Positions 13,005-25,000 of a DNA stretch of 64,000 nt are shown here, piece after piece. The stretch is from Fragum whitleyi (lineage: Eukaryota; Mollusca; Bivalvia; Cardiida; Cardiidae). Where the stretch lies: assembly GCA_948146395.1 (NCBI GenBank), contig OX411559.1, positions 26,123,968-26,187,967 on the forward strand, written 5' to 3'. Below the pieces are notes generated by a model, which made no database searches, was not told the DNA's origin, and was given only the letters and a program-made list of their open reading frames with translations. Numbering within the stretch: position 1 is the stretch's first letter; every line of letters starts with the position of its first letter. The position numbers and the translations under genes were made by a program.

Positions 13005-16000
13005 TAACAGCATTTTTTTCAAAATATTGACCTTGACAGATGACCTTGACCTTTAAACATGGCCTCGACCTTGACCTTGATACCTACAAATGTACATCAC
13101 TGAGATCTTTCATCATGCAATTATGAGACAGGGTATCTATAATATGCTTAAATAATCTGAACAATGAAAGTTTTTTTATTATATTATTCAGAAGTTTGAC
13201 CTTGAGAAATGACCTTGACCTTGTCACATGACCTTGACTTTGGCATCAGCAGATGCAGATCATTGAGATCTTTCATCATGCCAAATATAAGCCTTGTATC
13301 TTGAATAGGCTTGAAGATATTGGCAATGTTAAGTTTTTTGGTTAAGTTTTTAAGAAGTTTGACCTTCAAAGATGACCTTGACCTTGTCACATGATCTTGA
13401 CTTTGATATCAGCAGATGTGTATCATTGAGATCTATCATCATGCCAAATATAAGCCTTGTATCTTAAATAGGCTTGAAGATTTTGGCAATGTTACGTTTT
13501 TTGGTTAAGTTTTTGAGTTATTTGACCTTGACAGATGACGTTGACCTTATCACATGACCTTGACTTTGGTATCAGCAGATGTGTATCATTGTGATCTATC
13601 ATCATGCCAAATATGAGCCTTGTATCTTGAATAGGCTTGAAGATATTGGCAATGTTAAGTTTTTTTGGTTAAGTTTTGCAGACAGAGACAGACAGACGGA
13701 CAGACAGACTGACAGAAGGACAACGGTAAAACAATATGCCCCTGATCTTTCGATACAGGGGCATAAAAAGTTTGTCTTTTTGTATGTGAATATATACAAT
13801 AGCATGAACACATATCCCTGTCTTTGCTTTCGCTTAGACATTTCAACAATGCAGAATATATGAAAGTTAGCCTTTGAGGAATATATATCTATCAAAAAAG
13901 AGCATGTGAAATTTCTCTGTTTGTAAAAGTAATCATATAATAACCCTCAAATCCATCAAAACGTAGATCTATGTGCAAGAAATCTCTTACCTTTAAATTT
14001 GGCGTCAGATGGAAGTACCTTCACAAATGGTGTGTAAGGATAGAGATGGAATGGATCACCTGGTTTATTGAACACATCACGCAGAGTTTGTGATGTAAAA
14101 TTCTGCGTGAACTTTGCAGAGGCAAACGGAGGCTCCACTGGACCCAGGACCTCATCAGTCTCCTCCTCTGGGTTGACTCCTGAAAGAGTTCATGGAAGTC
14201 AGAGGTGCGTTTGCTACAGCGAATTTCTTAACCCCTGTCATACGGGGTAAATTTTGGCTAAAAGTTTTCATTTAAATCAAAGGGCAAAAAGCACTGAAAG
14301 TACCAACTGTAGGTCAATTTTTATTTGAAAAACTAAATCTATTGACCATTCTGTTTTGATAGTGAGAATCAGGTGGTGTAGACTAATATCAGACTGCACA
14401 TATGTGCAGGCTGATGTTTGTCTATAGCTCCTACCAAAGCAGGAATATTCCAGGTTCAGCATGACAAGGGTTAAGATTCTTATTAAGATTTTTAAGATAA
14501 AGCATTGGTAGAGCGAGATTTTTAAGCTCAATAAGAATCTTAAGATATCTCAATGAGGAAACGAAGATGGTTTTGCATTGGCTTAAAACGAGTAGTCATG
14601 ATGACGTTCAACATTTTCACTCAAAATATCGTAAATCGTTCTTTACGACGTCTTAAAAATCTCATTTAGATGGATTTTTCATCTTGCTCTAATGAACACA
14701 CCTCTGGTAAGATGGCCCAGTGGCCAGGCTAGTGTGCTCACAGGGTTCGACACTAAAGGGCGTACGGGAGTCTGAGACTCTTTGTTTACCAGTTTGGACT
14801 CCTTCACCTTGCAAGTAAGGAGTCTAATGGCCTCCAAGGGTCATATGAGAATATTTTGAAAAACAAATGCAGAGCAGTGTCCTTTCTAACACTTGCCAAA
14901 ACTGTAGATCTCTTCGCTGCAAAAGTTGTTGAATAAAAACATCCGCTTGCACCTAATTGTGTTTTGAGAAACAAACTTTCCTTCTGTAGAATATTGTGGA
15001 AAAGAAGAAATTGCTAATAACAAGCAATTTCTTCATTTCCACAATTTTCTCTCATTATAAAAATTCTGACTTTACTTTAAGCTTGGACTCCTTGATTTCA
15101 TGTTTAGGAGTCCAATTGACTCCTTAATCTCAAGAGTTAGTGTCAACCCCTGTGCTCATTTGTCATCAGATAGTTGCGGTTTGAGCCCCATCAGAGGCTG
15201 GTTGTTTAATTGTTGTTGGGCAGGACACTTTACAGACAGAGCCCCAGTGCACCCAGTTGTAGAAGTGAGTACAACAAGAGCTGTCGGAGGACAGCGAAGC
15301 TCGACTATTCCTAGTGCTGGATAGTAACAGCAAATCAATATCGACATTGGAAATTCAATAAAATGAAAGTTGAGAGAAAAGAATCTTTTTTTAAAGGCTG
15401 ATATTATGGTCACAGAAGCATGGGCAGAGTTTCAAAGCAATAGTTTTAGTAGGAACAGAGATACAGTCAACATAAAACAGTTGCACATAAAAACATAACC
15501 AAGATTTTTAAGGCCAAAAAGGGGGTTAAAATTCCACTAAATTAAATATCAGAGTAATGAATCTTTTTCTGTGGGCTAATATTATGGTCAAAAAAGCATT
15601 TGTAAAGTTTACAAGCAACAGCTAGAGTAGAAATAGAGATATTACAGAAATACAACATTTGCACGTAAAAACTTAACCAAGAATTTCTAAGTCCAAAAAG
15701 GGTTAAAAATCCACTAAATTCTTTACCAGAGAATTGAATTTTTATCAAGAGGCTGTTGTTATGATCATTGAAGCATGTGCAAATTTTCAAAGCAATAGGT
15801 TTAATAGAATTAGAGATATAACTGATGTACAACATTTGCACGCAAAAACTTAACCAAGAATTTCTGAGTCTGAAAAAGGTTAAAATTCCACTAAATTCAA
15901 TATCAGAGTAATAAATCTTTGTCAAGAGGCTGATATCATGGTAACAGAAGCATGTGTAAGGTTTCCAAGCAATAGGCTAAGTAGAAATAGAGCTTTAACT

Positions 16001-19000
16001 GATATACAATGTACAACATTTGCACGTAAAAACTTAACCAAGATTTTTTAAGTCAGAAAAGGGTTAAAATTCCACTAAATTCAATATCAGAGTAATGAAT
16101 CTTTGTCAAGAGGCTGATATTATGGTCACAGAAGCATGTGCAAAGTTTCAAAGTAATTACTTTTATAGAAACAGAAATATTACAGATAAACAACATTTGC
16201 ACGTAAAAACTTAACCAAGATTTCTAAGTCCGAAAAGGGTTAAAATTCCACTAAATTCAATATCACAGTAATGAATCTTTGTCAAGAGGCTGATTTTATG
16301 GTCACAGAAGCATGTGCAAAGTTTCAAACCAATAGCTTTAATAGAAACTGAGATTTTAAACACTTGCGGTGAAAAATTAACCAAAGCATTACGCCGAAGG
16401 TAACAATCATTTGCCTCTCTCTGTAGGGGCATGATACTTCTGCGTATAAATGAGAGAAATCCCTTATTCTAAGGTGTTACTATTAATAGAACCTATTTAC
16501 CCAGCTGATAACTCTTGTTGTAACAAATTACAAACGGTCATAAATAAAATAAACAGTGGGTCCCAGCTGATGGCTTATCAGTCTTGGTTTCGGATTTCCT
16601 GTAACTCTCTAGATATAGGAAGAGGACCATTTAGCGTATAAAGATTTCATGAATTAATGAACCCAAGAAAATGAACAAAAAAGGATTGCCCCAGTCTGAA
16701 AATAAGTTGGAAAGAAAAAAAAATCTAAAGATGATCAATTTCAGCATAATATGTCATACCCAATTGTCTGTGTATTTACCTGTTTGTCTGACTGTCATTT
16801 TGTGTGTGCAACTTCGCCTATAGATTGCATTTAAATGACCGAAAACTTACTTAAATGGTTACCGGTATCTTTGCTGTCCCTTTTACATCTGACGTCTGAC
16901 CCTTCGAATTCAAATCACTGTGGACAGTGATTCCTGAATTATCTACATGTAATTGGGAAAAACACAACCCATTTTACTAGTGTGCGCAACTCATCATACA
17001 GTTACACTCAGATGGAATTCAAATCAGGCATTTAATCTCGACAGTGTCTATGTGTGCATGTGCCATTTAGGGTTCAGGCAACTTCAATCATCTGGTATTG
17101 ATTTGAAACAAGAAATGTTAAGTTGGCCAATAGATCGCTAACCAAAGTACTTTCTTTAAGATAAAGTGTTTGCAAAATACAGATTATGTCATTGTTCATG
17201 AAAGCGTTCAATTAAATAAGCTAAAGTTTATCTTATAATTCCAAAAATTGTGCTTGTGACAATTATCATTAGATCTTTCTCTACGTACAAATTTTAACAA
17301 GTCAGTTATGATCAAGGTTATTTGATCTAAAATTAGAGCCAAATGCACACTTAATTTATTGATGGCATCTTTTTTTTTTTTTTTAAATTTAAGTAAAAAA
17401 AAAGGTTTCTTGATATTTGAACTGTGTATTGCTTGTGGAACAGGCATTGTGCTATTATTTATTCTTAAGTTTTAAGATCAAAGTCAATTTCATCTCTGCC
17501 AGTTTATTTTTGAAAAAAAAAAAATCATAGAAACTATCATAGCCTTGATGTAATTGATTTTTGCAGCTTTCTCCAGTCAAAGTTTGAATTATTTGACATC
17601 TTATGAAATATCTGATTAATTTAAACTTGAAATTATCGTGCATACTAATTCTCAATGGATCATACTATGCTTGAATAAATCCATGTTCATTTTTATCTCA
17701 CTTGAGCACGTGCTCAAGGTGAGCTATTGTTATTGTGCCATGTCCTTCGTCCACAATTTCTTTAAACATCTTCTCCTCCTAAACCGGTGGTCCAATCTTG
17801 ATGAAAATTGGCAGGGATGTTCCTTGGGTCAAGCTGTACCAAAGTTGTTCAAATAAATGAATTCCGCCCTTAGCTTTCCCTTTACCCTTAACAAAAAGGA
17901 TGAAAACAGGAAAATCTCCAAAAATCTTCCTCTCCAAGTTTGTTGATATCAAGACCCTGGGGTCATATTTGGGCTTTGCCCGGGCGCATCCCTTTTAGCT
18001 CTTCTGAGCACGAAGGGTAAAAAAGGAAAACCTTCAAAAACCTTCTCTGAAACCAGAATGCAGATAGCTTTCATATTTGGTATGTAGCATCATCTAGCGG
18101 CCCTCTTCCAAGTTTTTTTTTAAACCGCACGATGGGTGAAAACAGGAAAATCTTCAAAAACCTTCTTTCCTGAAACCAGAAGGCAGACAGCTTTCATATT
18201 TAGTATGTAGCATCATGTAGTAGACCTCTACCAAGTTTGTTCATATCAAGACCCCTAGGTCACATGTGGGCTCCACCAAGGTGCATCCCTTTTTACATAG
18301 AATCATAGAGCAAAAAGGCATATCCTTCTTAGTCTTGGCTGAAATTTTTCCATTGTATTGATCTTGTGTAGAATTTATCTTTTTGTTGACATCTGTCTAT
18401 TTAATTAATGTGGTGTCCCAGGGGTCAAATAGACTCAGGTGAGCGATCTAGGACAATCATGGTCCTCTTGCTATTGTGAAAGCTCACCTGAGCACAATGT
18501 GCTCAAGGTGAGCTTTTGTGATCACCTTTTGTCTGTTGTGCGTCATGTGTCGTGTGTTGTGTGTCTTAAGTCTTCAACAATTCCTTAAACATCTTCTCTT
18601 CAAAAACTTGTTTGTGGAATTTTGATTGACCCCCAAATATGAGCTGGCAGGGCAGGGCGGGGCTTTTTTGAGACCGAAATCTTTTAACTTCTTCTCCTTA
18701 GTAACTAATGGGTTCATTTCAACCCAACTTGGCAGGATCGTTACTTGGGTGAACCTTCTCAAAACTTGTTTGTGGAATTTTGATTGACCCAAAATATGGA
18801 CGTGGCAGGGGGGGGGGGGCTTTTTTGAGCCTAAAATCTAATAACTTCAAACTTCATCACATAAGAAATCTGTGGTGTTATCGAGATGTTTTCAAATTTT
18901 CGTTGCATGACATTAAGTTATCAGATAAGAGACACCCTCTTTTAGTTCAAGGATGTATGAAACTAAAATCTTGTCGCACATTTGTATTAATCTGCTGTGT

Positions 19001-22000
19001 GTATTCATTCACTGATTATGATTACATACCTCAATGAATAAAAATTCTCATCATCTCTTCAATTAATTAATATTTAAAGATCTCACTAGATGCTTGTGCT
19101 TCAATTAATAATGCGAGTAGTTACGAGGAGCCATGGTTAGTTACATCATGTGTTACAATACTGTAATAATGTTCAAAGTTATTGTCTCAAACTCACTTAA
19201 TTCCAGAAGTGTAAAAAGTCATAAGAAAAGAAAAACCTGAATAGTTGCACAGAAATATTTAAGACCTATAAGTATAGTGCGGTTTTATTAACTTGAATCT
19301 GACCCCTGCTATTTAGATGAATAAAAACATGATTATTCCTACTTGGCTTTGCACGTGCTTTCATAGGAATGAATAACAAACGATATTGAATGTACTATAC
19401 ATTTTGTTTATTGATAAGATATGTCGGTAATTGTTATTTAAGCATTTTTTCCACAGAGGTCAAAGTCAGGTCAAATTAACCAGGCTATACTAACTTGTGA
19501 CTGTGAGATGGGAATGTGAATATGACCAGAATATCTAAATATACCAATTAATATTATCTTTCACAGTGGTTCAAACTGGGGAAAGTTTATGTATGTAACT
19601 GTTAATATCTAATCAGCAGTCAAGTGTTGGCTATCAAGTTACCGTGGTGGAAAAGCTTGGAAAGGGGGGTATTTTCACTTATTCCTATAAGTAATGATAA
19701 CATTTTGAATAAATTAGGACCAACATAGAAATAAGTTTTTTGAACCTTTATCATGTTTTTCTCAGGTAAAAAAAATAGAATAAATAAAAAAAGAGGTGAA
19801 TATAAAGGGGGTAGTGGCTCCAAATTGCTGTTCTTACAACATATTTTCTCATCAACACAAAGTCCTATCTTGTAGGTACTCAATAGAATCATCTCAATGA
19901 GAAGAAAGTATCCGCAACATAGGGTTTGTGGAAATATTATTTAGATAACAGAATCCAGAAAATATCCCCCCTTACTTTTCCTCTGAAGGTTCATAATTAT
20001 TTATCAAAAGATTATGATGTTAAATTTTGCGAGTTAAGAATTTTCTCTCAAGGGGGTTCAAATGAACCAGAGGGAGTATTATCTAAGGTTCAAAATATGA
20101 TATTTTCACATTTTTATGGGTCAAAACCCTGGTTTAAGGGTCAAAATTAATATCTGTATAAAGACTCCTGAATTGCAAAATAAGGGATCTTGGACCCTGG
20201 AATTCCTTTGGTATTGAACCCTGCAGAAGGTGAAATTTCAGACTTCAGGGCTAGAGTTTGACCTGCCCCCCCCCCCTCCCCCCCCCCCCCCCCCCAAAAT
20301 CTGGAAATATCTTCATTTAACATGGGTCAAAGGTTTTATACCTAAGATTTTCACAAATTTTACTATTGTAAGTTATACAAATTAGTTACTTACTTCATAT
20401 CATTACAAGAAACAGGTAAAGTGACTCTTAAATGTGCAAAATTCTACTTATGATTTGCCTTTTCTATAGTTTTGACCCCTTTAAAATCAGTTTTGAACCA
20501 AAGAAGTCCTTAAGGAGTCCTTAATATCAAATACTAACACGCGCCCTGGATTTTTCAAAATTGAGTGTTTGTAATTGTAAAATTTATGTACAAGTATAAT
20601 TATTTTGGTGAAATCAATATTGATATGAAAAATATTTTGACCAGAAAATTTGTCTTCTATCAATTTTATTTAAAAAGAAACAGTATGTATATTTTTCATC
20701 TGATAGTACTACATTGTAGTCTTCTGCACCTTTTGGACCAGTGTTAAAAATTACTAGTTTGATTACGATATCCTTTGTTCTAGGCATTTTTTCTTACACA
20801 GTTTTAAAGATAAAACTTACCTAAATGGTCGGGAACAGGTATAAAATTACTGATAGAACTAACAGACGGCTCTTCAGGCACAGGATGTGCGGGAATTTGT
20901 AGACGAGTCCTGAGAATGGCTAAAACTGTGGAAATAATTGAATTTGTGGTCCCAAAATAGGTCTCCCAGAATATACGTCCATGCCATTTATACTCCATTA
21001 CGTCATTATCTGTTAATGTTCGTAACATAAAATGAAGTTCAGTCACTCTTGCCTTTGGCAAGAAAATAACGGCTTTTTGCCAGTCAATTACCTCACTAAA
21101 AGGTAGAATGGTATAATCTCCAAGAATAACTGGGATAGCTCCATGTTTTAAAGCTTCATAAAACCTAGTTTGAAAGACAGTTGTAGATTTAACTGTATGA
21201 TTTGCTGGTGATATAATGATGTTAAATGTTGATTGACGAAGAATTTCCGCCCGTTTTGACGTGGAATCACACAAACACCATTCTCCAGTAATTCCAACCC
21301 CCAAGTTATTATCACAGACAAATTTCAAAAATACTTTTTCCCGAGACTCAGACATTATTCGTTTTAGATTCTGCACAATCGATGATTCTAAAACTAACAA
21401 GCTATCAGTTACACTTTTAACTGAATCTTCCAAAAGAGCCCGCCCTTTAAAGCTTTTTTCACCATTTAGGTCAATATTTACATTATTTACAACATTTTCT
21501 ATTATATTTGCATCTTTATCTTGTTGTAAAGCAACAGTCGTCAGGAGATCCCCAGGATCTTTAAAACGCCCCATAAAAGAAAGAAAGAAAGTTCTTCTAA
21601 CAGGAGAAAGAGGAGACAACTCCGACCAAACTGGCCCGTCGGAGTCACCGTAACTTGGAGGAATCACAATATCAAAGTTTGGTCTAAATAAAGTTTCAAT
21701 GAATGACGATTGCACTATAATGGCCCTGCTAGTGTTAACACCTTTAAACAGATCAAAATGGGTTGGATTTCGTGTGATATCCAATATAATATGATTCCTA
21801 CCGTCACCATTCCAGTGATCAAGTGACTTGATTCTAGTCTCTAACGAATTGGCAGATTTTTCTATGAAAGGTTCACCAAATACTGCTATGAAAATACAAG
21901 CTTTTTCTGGCTGTTGAACGACATAGGGACTTTCTTTAAACACATGAGATACAGATGACTTCACAAACTCATTTAAATTCTCGTTCTGAAAATACTGTTG

Positions 22001-25000
22001 AAGTTTATACACAAAAACAGGAAATCCGCCAGTAAGTGGGCATTTAGAATAATCAAAACATGTATGCATTCTGCATCCTTCAGTCGCTTGAAATGATGAT
22101 AATTTCTTCATTCCTTCATCGTTTAATAAAATCTGCTCAGGTGCTTTCATAATTGGCATGAACCTATTAGACAACTCGTTCTCTTCGAGTTTCAACTGCT
22201 CCAAATTCAGCTTTGACTGTTGTATGTTCTTTTCCATGGTTTCTTGCTGAAGCCTGAAGGACTCAACTTGAGTTTTGTAGGTTGAAATCTCTGTTTGTAG
22301 GGACAGACGTTTACTTTCAAGATCTCTCAACTCATTGTTGACTGAAGCTTTGATTCTTCGAAGCTCTTCTATTTGACCTTTCAAATCGGAGCTTTTTAGA
22401 TTGTCCAAGTCTTCATGGTGTTCCAGCTGTGATCTTGACCTAAATGTAAATTTAATAGACCTCAAGATAAAAGACTATTATAATATGACCTGTGTCACTG
22501 GAGTGAAATAACCCGTTGCATATTTTTGATATTACACTAGTGTTATTACACTTGTCTTTGCAAATGAGTTAAGAACAAATGGCAATGTTTTATTTTTGTT
22601 GGGGAAATGACATCATAATGGATTTGCTGACGTCATTTCACTTACAACGTTTGATGTATCTTTAATTGATAGATATTGTAATTTACTTGTTCTATCACAA
22701 CAATTCAGGTCATATCATAAGTAAAATAACAAATTTGTTTTCACCTAATACCAAATTTATTAAACTCATCATCTAAAACGGATAAAGACTTGGCACAGCC
22801 TCGTTTTAATCTGTTTATAGATGACACATTTAATCATTTTGGTCTTCAATGGCCACTCATTTAATATCCTCTAAATCATATTCTGGAAAGGTATAATTTC
22901 ATTGGCTTGTCAAAGTAAAATACCAACCTGAAGTTTTCAGACAGACAGATCCTAGCAAACCATGTAAATCAAGATCAAACAGGAGAAGTATGGTCAAATT
23001 CTGCATTGTTCAGGGCTCATGTTTGACCCTTAAACCAGGGTTTAACTCCAAGATAACCCATTTTGACCCTCAAAAATTTCCTGTAAGAGGTAATTTTGAC
23101 CCTCTAAATTTCCAGTGGAGCAACCTATGCAATATATAAGATTATATATGCTCTTCAAAAAAAGTTCTTTGACACCGATTCAACATACGATTTTTCTGAG
23201 TTCATGTAATAACTTCGAAAATTTTTGATTGATTTGTGAACAGTAATTATGATTTAAGAATTTCACATGTAATCACGATGAACTACTCGATAATGTTTCT
23301 CGATAGAGACGTCAACATCAAATAACGTAAAATCTGAATTTCTCATTCAGCATGTGCAGTTGAGATTAACTAGACAGTCCTGATAGCTCTCCACTATGTT
23401 GTGGAAAAATGCCATTGTTTGATTGCTTTTGAAATTGAACGTCTAAGCACACGCCTGTATGAAAACATATCAAGCGAACGGAGGAACAACGTCATAAAGT
23501 TAGTGGTCGCCACAAAGCTGTCTCTATAAGACAAACCGTTACAAAAGACTTTGTTGCTTCCGGACAGACTATGTTGTACCTCTTGCACCACTAAAACATG
23601 ACTAACAAGTTTATGTATAAATCTAGATCAGTCTGACGCTGGAAACAACGTTCATCCAGAGCATCGAATAACAAAATGATAACCGGGATTTTTCAACTAA
23701 CTGCTACGTCAACGAAGACTTAGGTTTCCAGTCTAAGTAGTATCTCCGGTTAGAAAGTGTGGAACCAGATACGAGAGGTCAAGTTTGCAACTATAAGACA
23801 CATGCGACGTAACGTCCTTAATCAACGTCTCTGTTACAAATCTTAAAAAGTTATTTTGTTTTAATACAGAGTCTAGATGCCTTGACTTCACCTTCATTGA
23901 TTGACTTTGCTCATACATATAGATATAAATGTCGAAATTAAAATCTGCATATAGATCAAATGTCCAAGAACTTTTTTTGAAGAGTATAGATCAATTCTTT
24001 TCTTCAAACTATTACAAAAGATCTTTATGTGAAACAACATCAAGTTGTTTCAGTTATATTAATTTCTTTTAAAGACTGATATGTTTTGCTCTTTTTTGAA
24101 CACTTCAAAACCAGTTCTGACACCAAGAATTTCAAAGTCAAGGAGTCAATGACTCCCACAAAGCTAACCCAAACCGTGATTGTTTTCCTTTCTACAAGCC
24201 TCATTTAGAGAGATTAACCCTTGTTCTTCCGAATTAACTTCTAGCCAAAATTGCTTAGGTCAACGTGCTTAAAGCAAAGAAGACAGTATTTCTTTTCAGA
24301 ATACAATTTTTAAACTATCCTTGGTTATAAAGAATAAACAGCCAAGTGGTATATACCACTGAGATCAAATTGCACATAATGTCCAGGCTGATCTTTCTCT
24401 TAACCTCCTGCCAAAGCATGGATATTCCAGATTTAGCATGATAAGGGTTAACATGCTTTGATTCCATTTTCTAAGTATTCAAGAACAAAAAGAATCTTGC
24501 CTTTATTTTGTCAAAAATCTAAAGGTAATTAAGGAATGTTATGGGTCCGATACCATTGAATGGACTGACAGACGACTCTTAGAAGCAGGGTTATAGTGAC
24601 TAAACTTTTAACTTCATATTACCTACTTGTGTGTCTATACGTGGCCCACATTTACACCGTACAAATATCCATGGATCATGACATATATTAGGAGGGGGAA
24701 CAGGAAGATGGAACAGATCAGCTTGGACAGTTTACAATCAACCAACTGTTGGAGACCGGACTTCTTACCAAAATAGATTAAGTGTTTGTTTTCCAGTAAG
24801 ATGAATTGATATTTCATTTTCCTCAATAACAAAAACTATATTTTCACTTATGGCTTTGCCACTTGTGAAAATATAGCCTTTGTTGTTCACTCAATCGAAA
24901 TATGAAAAGATCTTAAGCAGAATTTCCTCTATAAAATAAACCTACTTGTGTGTCTGTATTCCGTCCACATTTAGGCTGGACAAATAACTATGGATCGTAA

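Noticed and set aside
13680..13720. CRISPR-like or satellite array of GACAGACA repeats
   Set aside because: Simple short repeat that is a standard part of the family B-F elements; no spacers.
21261..21653. 130-residue plus-strand ORF
   Set aside because: Antisense shadow of the large EXTL3 exon.
23394..23591. Transposase gene in the Tc1-like element
   Set aside because: Only short fragments separated by stops; no catalytic DDE/D region seen.
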